DNA of 64,000 nt, taken from Arenicola marina (taxonomy: Eukaryota; Annelida; Polychaeta; Arenicolidae). Where the stretch lies: NCBI GenBank assembly GCA_964019135.1, contig OZ025265.1, forward strand, positions 21,675,143 to 21,739,142. The letters run 5' to 3'. Numbering within the stretch: the first letter of the stretch is position 1; each line of letters begins with the position of its first letter. The notes beneath the pieces are model-generated. The model searched no databases. It was given only the letters and a program-made list of their open reading frames with translations, and was not told the origin of the DNA. This document shows, piece by piece, positions 58,568-64,000 of the stretch. The translations under genes were made by a program, and so were the position numbers.

Positions 58568-59172
58568 GTACAGCCACAGGCACAGTAAATCAGTGGAGGG
58601 GGGAGGCCGGGGGGTGGGGGGGTAGGGGGCCCCACAACGCATACTAAACACACAAGGTGTCCAACTCCCGCTCGAACTGAGCGACAGGCACCCGCTTCAA
58701 CCCCCAATATCGCACCTTTATCGCGCTTGACGGGCCCCGTAAATGCCTAAGTCCGATTTCTAAGTAATTTATTTATTTCATCAAAAAGTAAATGAGACCT
58801 GTACTGCCGTCTAGCCGCGACAAATAAAGAATTATGCAACGACAACAACCAACTCCGGAACAGATTGAGCAAAAATGGCTGACATCGCGAGAATTCGCCT
58901 GCGAGATCTCAGGCACAGTGCACGATATGACGATTGGTCAGCTTTCACATGACGCTCATGTGGGGAGGTACTCATAAAATCTGTCATTTTGATTAATCAC
59001 ATCATAGGGAGATGCTATGCTAATGTTCGTTCCGATTCAACAAATTTTGAAGTTGCATCCCCTGTGTCACGTGACACATTTTTCGACTGCCAACCAATCA
59101 GATTCATCTCGCTGACTGATGTCAGCCATTTTTGCTCCCCCCTCCACTGATTTACTGTGCCTGTGTGTACAG
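58568..59172. mobile_element. 605-bp palindromic element with interrupted left arm
   Basis: Left end 58568-58605 (GTACAGCCACAGGCACAGTA and on to CAGTGGAGGGGGGAG) is the inverted match of 59134-59172. The next part of the arm, GAGCAAAAATGGCTGACATC, is found at about 58867-58965 and inverted at about 59068-59137. So 262 bases (58606-58867) interrupt the left arm. ATATTTA lies just outside both ends and may be a target duplication. It is probably a MITE with very long inverted repeats that later took an insertion; the superfamily is unknown. Confidence 0.7.
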
Positions 59173-60205
59173 CTGATATTTACTCCGAATCCGAAAACGG
59201 CTCATGGGGGTTGTTACGCGAAAAGGCATTTCTGCATCAATGGAATCAGACAAAACACATACAGACATAATGCCATTGTGTTGGGAGTCTCGTGCATAAT
59301 ATATAATTTGTATCACCATACATGTATATTTGTTGTTGTGTAGTATGAATTCAATCATTATGATAAAAAAGATAGATTAAAGATACGTTTTTTTCCGCCA
59401 TCCATATCGGTGTTTTCACATCTGTTGAATTCGCATCCCGAACGGTCGTGCCGGGGATGGACAAGAACAGTTACTGCTGACGCGAGAGTTGTGATCGAGA
59501 ACAAGAGAAGTCCCGAGACTCCCCTCTAGATGGCGCTCGTGTTGCTCGTCGGCATTCATGGCATACACAGCACAGACAGACTGCGACCTTGTAGCGGGCG
59601 GAGAAGCAAGGGAGTCCGTTGTTAAACTGGGAGCAAACAGCGGTGAAATGGCGAACTGACGAGAGACTCCTTGTTTGACAGAAAGGGCAAATTGCCGCCC
59701 CTCCCGGGGGCAAGTCGACATGCCTCACGAATGAAATGTGAGTGTGTTTTGACTTGCGGCGGCATAGCGCCGGGTCACGTGAACGACGGTAGCCGCCACC
59801 GCAGCCCCGCAGTAAATAATTCACCGAGGGGGCCGGATACAGCATTGAATCATCTCCACCTGCTTCTTTCACTGTGGGGTTGTGTGGTCGTGTGGAAAGC
59901 AAATATATATTTTAGAGGGAAACAAAATAACATATACGCCACTTAAAATGCGAGATACCTAGCTAATTTCGTCATAGCCATTTGCACGATATTGTGAGTA
60001 TGATTGGCAGGACATAGCAAATAATTATATGCAACGGAAGACATTTTTTTTTGCTGTTACAAGCAGCGTTGGGCACACAGCGCATCTGCTACCACGTGAC
60101 CAAGGGCGTGGAACTCTCAACTTCCGGTTGTACTTTGGGCCATAGGCCACAGGTTCAATACCGATGGGGGATTCCAAGCTGCACATAGCGTATTATGAAC
60201 ACTGT

Positions 60206-60468
60206 GGGGCCGCCTCGATAGTCCAGTGGGTTGGAGCGTTCGCCTTGAGTGCTCTAGTTCCCTACGAGCCCAACGGCACGTGGATCGGTGTTTCGAGCCC
60301 CGCTGTGGCCATGTCTTTGAGGTCGCAGGATAAAGATTTTTCATGTCCTTCTTTGCAAAGAGTATGGGGGGTTACCCATGGGAACAAGGCTCCACTCTTC
60401 TTTTTCTTCTCCTTTTTGACGCAATTTGAGTAACGTCTTGAATAACGTCTTGAATATACAACCAACTA
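60206..60468 (+). mobile_element. SINE family A, shared with copy A
   Basis: Same insertion as 46198-46460. The A box is slightly changed (TAGTCCAGTGGG). The 3' end shows AACGTCTTGAAT twice, a small tandem duplication, and lacks part of CCAAAAGTGGTTAA. The flanking ATTATGAACAC is kept on the left; the right flank reads ATTGTGCACA. Confidence 0.9.
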
Positions 60469-60519
60469 TTGTGCACATACTGCATCCAGTACCACTGGAA
60501 CTGGGACCCGATTGTTGGG

Positions 60520-60718
60520 GTGGGCGGCGGGGGGGTTCCCTGGTGTAGTGGTTAGCGCACTAGACCGCAGTTCACTAGGTCCTGGTTTCGAATACGTGGC
60601 CTGGGCACCTAATCTGGGGCATCGTTCCTCCTTCATCGTCCCGGGAGGTTCCGTGGCCCACATTAGCCCGTGTGTGCACAAAAGCGGCCCAAAACACCCA
60701 CATTTCATTTCATTTTCA
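60520..60718 (+). mobile_element. SINE family B, shared with copy A, fuller form
   Basis: Flanked by GATTGTTGGG at 60510-60519 and 60719-60728. Head GGTGTAGTGGTTAGCGCACT, B box GGTTTCGAATAC. It keeps CATTAGCCCGTGTGTGCACA between two GGCCCA motifs (60655 and 60686), which copy A has lost. Confidence 0.9.
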
Positions 60719-61261
60719 GATTGTTGGGTCGTCCTTGGGTCGCATTGTTTAATCATAGCTCACATATGACTCACGCCTACCATTTTCTACAATCATCTCC
60801 ATAATTTTGTTGGTTCTAACATGAATGATGGATCGATCGTTGGTAGAACGACCTCCCTTACATTGCTGGAACCCCTTCCTGCTTACTGTTACTGTGCGAT
60901 GCGTAACATTCTGCTAATTGTCATTGGAATAATGACTTTCATTTGAAAATGAAATTCAACAATATGGCCGTTTACTCCGCCTTTGTGCACATGAAGATTA
61001 CATTGTCAATGGAGATGCGGCGGACATGGGATAGGGGGAGGCGGGGGGGGGCACAATCCGGATCAATCCCTACCGCTCTCCCCTCCACCATTCTTGTTCA
61101 ACCTAATTCTCCCCCGCCCATCTCCCACCTCTTCCCTTTCCTACTTTTCCCTATCCTACCGCCCCCTCCCCCCCAACTCTCCATGTCAAACCAATTCGTG
61201 CCCTCCACTCTGCCCTCTTCTGCACACCCCCCCCCACCCCCCTCCTGTGGACCCTTAAATT

Positions 61262-61756
61262 TTTGTCATCCTCATTCGTCCCAAAAACTATCTATAGATA
61301 CAATAACCGCTAATGATTCTGAGAAAAGGTTGCAGGAGAGAGTCAGGCTTGGCACAACCTATCGACGGGAAGTGACGCGTGAGTTACGTGCGTAATTTTG
61401 CACGGAACATTCAGCAGTTGAACCGAGCTCCGTTGGACTAACTCCTCGAGAGTTTTTTCAACGACCACCGCTGTCTGCCGTGTGGGTTGCCGCAATGTGC
61501 GCCTGCCTGCTCGTTACCAACGTGAAGGTAAAACTTACTTCGCATGTTTTGTGCGCAAATGTCGACTCACGTGGCGGGACGCAGAGTACATGCATTCAGG
61601 TCATCCTTCCTGTCTATTCACTGGCTTTAAAAGCCTAAAACTGGACAGCGCACCACGGCCAGACGGTGACGAGAGGGTGCACAGCTGGCTGCCCTGAGAG
61701 GCAGTCAACCGATGGGAGTAGGTTTCTAGACGTCGCCATAGAAAGCTTCCCCGTCT
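61262..61756. other. Hyper-similar core of the segmental duplication, copy B
   Basis: Near-identical counterpart of 47213-47711. The frame at 61482-61697 differs from its copy A counterpart by a single residue (Asn for Ile), caused by one base. An extra T near 61455 shifts the upstream phase, so no continuous longer frame is shared. Confidence 0.6.
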
Positions 61757-63009
61757 GCCCGTGTGGAGTATGGCGGCGTGGCGTGGAGTGCGTGCAACCC
61801 GATACACGTACCGGCGAGACAGCCGAGTATTTTGTCGTGTAATATTATGGCCCGTAACTTTGGATAATTGGAACACCTGGCTCTGATGATGTAGGCCATG
61901 GAGGATCGATTCAGACCGGACAGACAAAGTTACAGACAAACGGCAGTTACAGGCTGTGTATTTTTTATTCCAGTGGTTTGAGTTTATATTTCTGCTTTAG
62001 GATTCGCTAAAATATGATTGGAAGGTAACGCTGTCACCTTTGCCGGGTTCTTTGCGTATTTATTGTTCTTACCCCTGGCATGGCTTGAATAACGCGGTGT
62101 TGGCCATCGCCCTCCATGTCGAGAGATGGGACCGGGTTTTGTCAATGTGATCATTTCCGGTATCACAGACGTTACGACTACTCGACTTTCATCATTATAT
62201 TGGAATAATCTACTGGAATATTGATCAGTAATGCTCATTTCAAGTCGTCTATAATGTAGTAAACTCGATTGAAAGTGCCGAAGAACTGAATCTTTTACGT
62301 AGCTTATTAAATATTAAATATCGGGGTTTAGAAAAGAAAGCAAAAAAATCAAAATATAAATCCTCGGGATAGCTGAATATATAACCGTATTTGCTTCCCA
62401 GGAAGCGGTATTAAATTAGCAAAAAGTTAAAACCCAGAAATGTTATAAAAAACGATCCTTTGAAGAGTGGCGACTGCTCCATTAGGATTAGCCGTCGGCT
62501 TTTAACCCGAAATCAGGACATTTCAGTCATTCCCCGTGAAGTCTCCTCGGTGTTAAAAATCGCAAATTACTTGTTTTAAAGGATCAAACACCTATGACTG
62601 TCACAGTAGACTCGATCAAAGAAATTCGATTTTTTTGCCTGAATTTAATCAGCGTTGATAAAAAAACAGGATTTCTTTAATCTTGTGTGGCTGTAATGAC
62701 TCTGTACTGTGTTAAAGAGTAGGACAATGATACATTATAGACACGCTTACCGAAACGACAGCGTGTCGTTTATTCTCGGGGAAATGCTGTTTAGATTTTG
62801 CTTGTGGTCAAAGTCGATGCTGTAAGCCATTCTCGCGCGATCTGGGTGCAATATGTAAATGTCAGCAAAATCAATACTTTGGAAATGGAAGACAAATGAA
62901 AACATATTGCGGAGCACTTGTGGTTCATTCCATTAATTCCACACAGTGCATGAAAGAGGTTCTACTTTATGTGGAGAAATATAACTATTTAATATTTGGG
63001 TGTACACTT

Positions 63010-63179
63010 CTAAACAATCGAAATCTAATAAATTAGCTTATTTTGATTGGGGATATATTTAACCCGAATCCAGGCTTTAATTGCTCGACACAATCCACGC
63101 ACTCATTGCCTCATGATCTTTACATCATATTTTGTGTACAATTGGTGTTATATTTCTATTGGTATTATCGAGAACGCCA
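63010..63179. other. Sequence downstream of copy B
   Basis: AT-rich, with no feature recognised before the LINE remnant. Confidence 0.35.
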
Positions 63180-64000
63180 GATATTGAAGTAGGGTCCATG
63201 TAACGCACTTGTCTCAACTGCTAGGTTTTCGGACGTTAGCCATTTTAAGGTCGACTCAGTGGGTGGCTCTGATAATTTTCCGGTAACCTTCATTCTAGTC
63301 AACTACATAGTGGATAACGCATTATCCAGTTGTGGCAAATTACTAAATACCGTTGGAATAGCGAGCTACAGTCAGATTTTCTGGAAAACCTAAGTAATCC
63401 CGCATCACTGTATGCATTGAATGAGTTTAATGAAGCCGTTGAGACAATGAATGTCCCCATTGCTGTATGCCTTATAACCGATCTTGTGCAACGCGCGGCG
63501 GTTGACATGAAGGCCTGTCCGAGCCAAACAGTGAGAAGTCGACATACAGACCAGCCTACTTGGTGGGACAGTGATTGCGAGTCATTGAAGAAGGAGCGGT
63601 CACGTGCTCTAAACAGGTTCAGGTTATCTCGATCTGACGTGGAAAAGAAATTATATCTGAGGAAAAAGAAATCGCTCAAATATCTTTGTCGTTCCAAGCA
63701 GTATAAGAAAAAGAACAGAAATCTTAGCCATTTAGAGGAGACATACCACCAATCAACAAATGTTTGGTCTTTATTCAGTCCATCAATCGAAAGAGAAACT
63801 CTTGCCCACCCATAACTAACGATGAGTGGAGATGTTATTTCGAGTCGCTGTATACTGTTGATAAAACCCCTGTTGAGTTTGACGATGAAATTAATGAGAC
63901 GTTAAGGATTCACGACCAAGAATGTAATTATTGTACTTTTAATGGGCCAGATGTATTGAACGCTGATATAGAAGTAGCTGAAGTTGATGATGTGATTAAA
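63180..64000 (+). mobile_element. LINE remnant, 5' part, running off the window
   Basis: In one frame near 63210-63300 a FSDVSHFKV then GGSDNFPVTF string resembles the C-terminal end of a LINE endonuclease (SDHFPV-type motif). A second frame (63330-63815) and a third (from about 63800 to the window end) continue the inter-domain region toward the RT. Frame changes show it is inactive. The RT core would lie beyond 64000. It belongs to a family distinct from, but related to, the LINE at 31.3-34.1 kb. Confidence 0.75.
63330..63815 (+). pseudogene. LINE ORF2 fragment between endonuclease and RT
   Basis: The frame contains YRWNSELQSDFLENL, then PTWWDSDCESLKKERSRALN and YLRKKKSLKYLCRSK. The same layout is seen in the other LINE here: FKWNADLSEEF, EWWDADCSRAKQHK and ARRIFKNLCKGKK. 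The frame ends at a stop at 63813, but the neighbouring frame continues with ITNDEWRCYFESLY, a typical start of the pre-RT segment. A one-base indel therefore lies near 63770-63812. The Met at 63330 is not a native start. Confidence 0.8.

Larger units (their letters stand above)
59410..63009 (+). repeat. Segmental duplication copy B, part 3
   Basis: Collinear with 45400-48920. Both copies carry the family A and B SINEs and the hyper-similar core at equivalent places. Differences include small indels and a longer 3' part here (about 62880-62960). Confidence 0.92.

Overview
This window looks like intergenic, repeat-rich DNA from an animal genome, most likely a marine invertebrate. That phylum guess is an inference from repeat types: tRNA-derived SINEs, hAT-type miniature elements, non-LTR retrotransposons with FADD reverse transcriptase, and very abundant minisatellites. 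I found no complete host protein-coding gene, no rRNA and no intact tRNA. The long open frames are of two kinds. Some are retrotransposon remnants: a broken LINE at 31.3-34.1 kb on the minus strand, and the 5' part of another at 63.2-64.0 kb on the plus strand. The others are artefacts of tandem repeats that contain no stop codons.

Layout. 0-4.7 kb: a 97-bp direct repeat, a 1.5-kb 12-bp satellite with a 477-bp higher-order period, and a GC-rich interspersed repeat. 4.7-15.5 kb: long polypyrimidine and minisatellite tracts (34-bp, 31-bp, 21-bp and 6-bp units), a 21-bp near-palindromic array, and two SINEs, one of them split by a miniature transposon. 16.0-21.1 kb: a 440-bp inverted repeat beside a 33-unit 39-bp minisatellite whose relatives recur in the opposite orientation at 20.4 kb. 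21.0-23.7 kb: a near-identical duplication on either side of a 200-N assembly gap. 25-31 kb: mostly featureless sequence, a pentanucleotide microsatellite, a second miniature transposon, and a fused SINE pair whose tRNA head was amplified eightfold. 31.2-34.3 kb: the LINE, inserted in a TTGG-rich array with a perfect 15-bp target-site duplication.

35.5-63.0 kb is dominated by a segmental duplication. Copy A (about 35.5-48.9 kb) and copy B (about 54.2-63.0 kb) lie in the same orientation. Copy A also carries an internal inverted copy of its first module (about 37.5-39.7 kb) and a roughly 2.5-kb segment absent from B. Copy B carries a later SINE insertion, a 138-nt hairpin and a 605-bp palindrome absent from A. 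Two SINE insertions are shared by A and B and therefore predate the duplication. A block of about 0.5 kb is far more similar between A and B than its surroundings.

The elements do not work together as a pathway. The window is a record of nested insertion, duplication and repeat expansion. All boundaries were read by eye and are approximate unless a target-site duplication fixes them.
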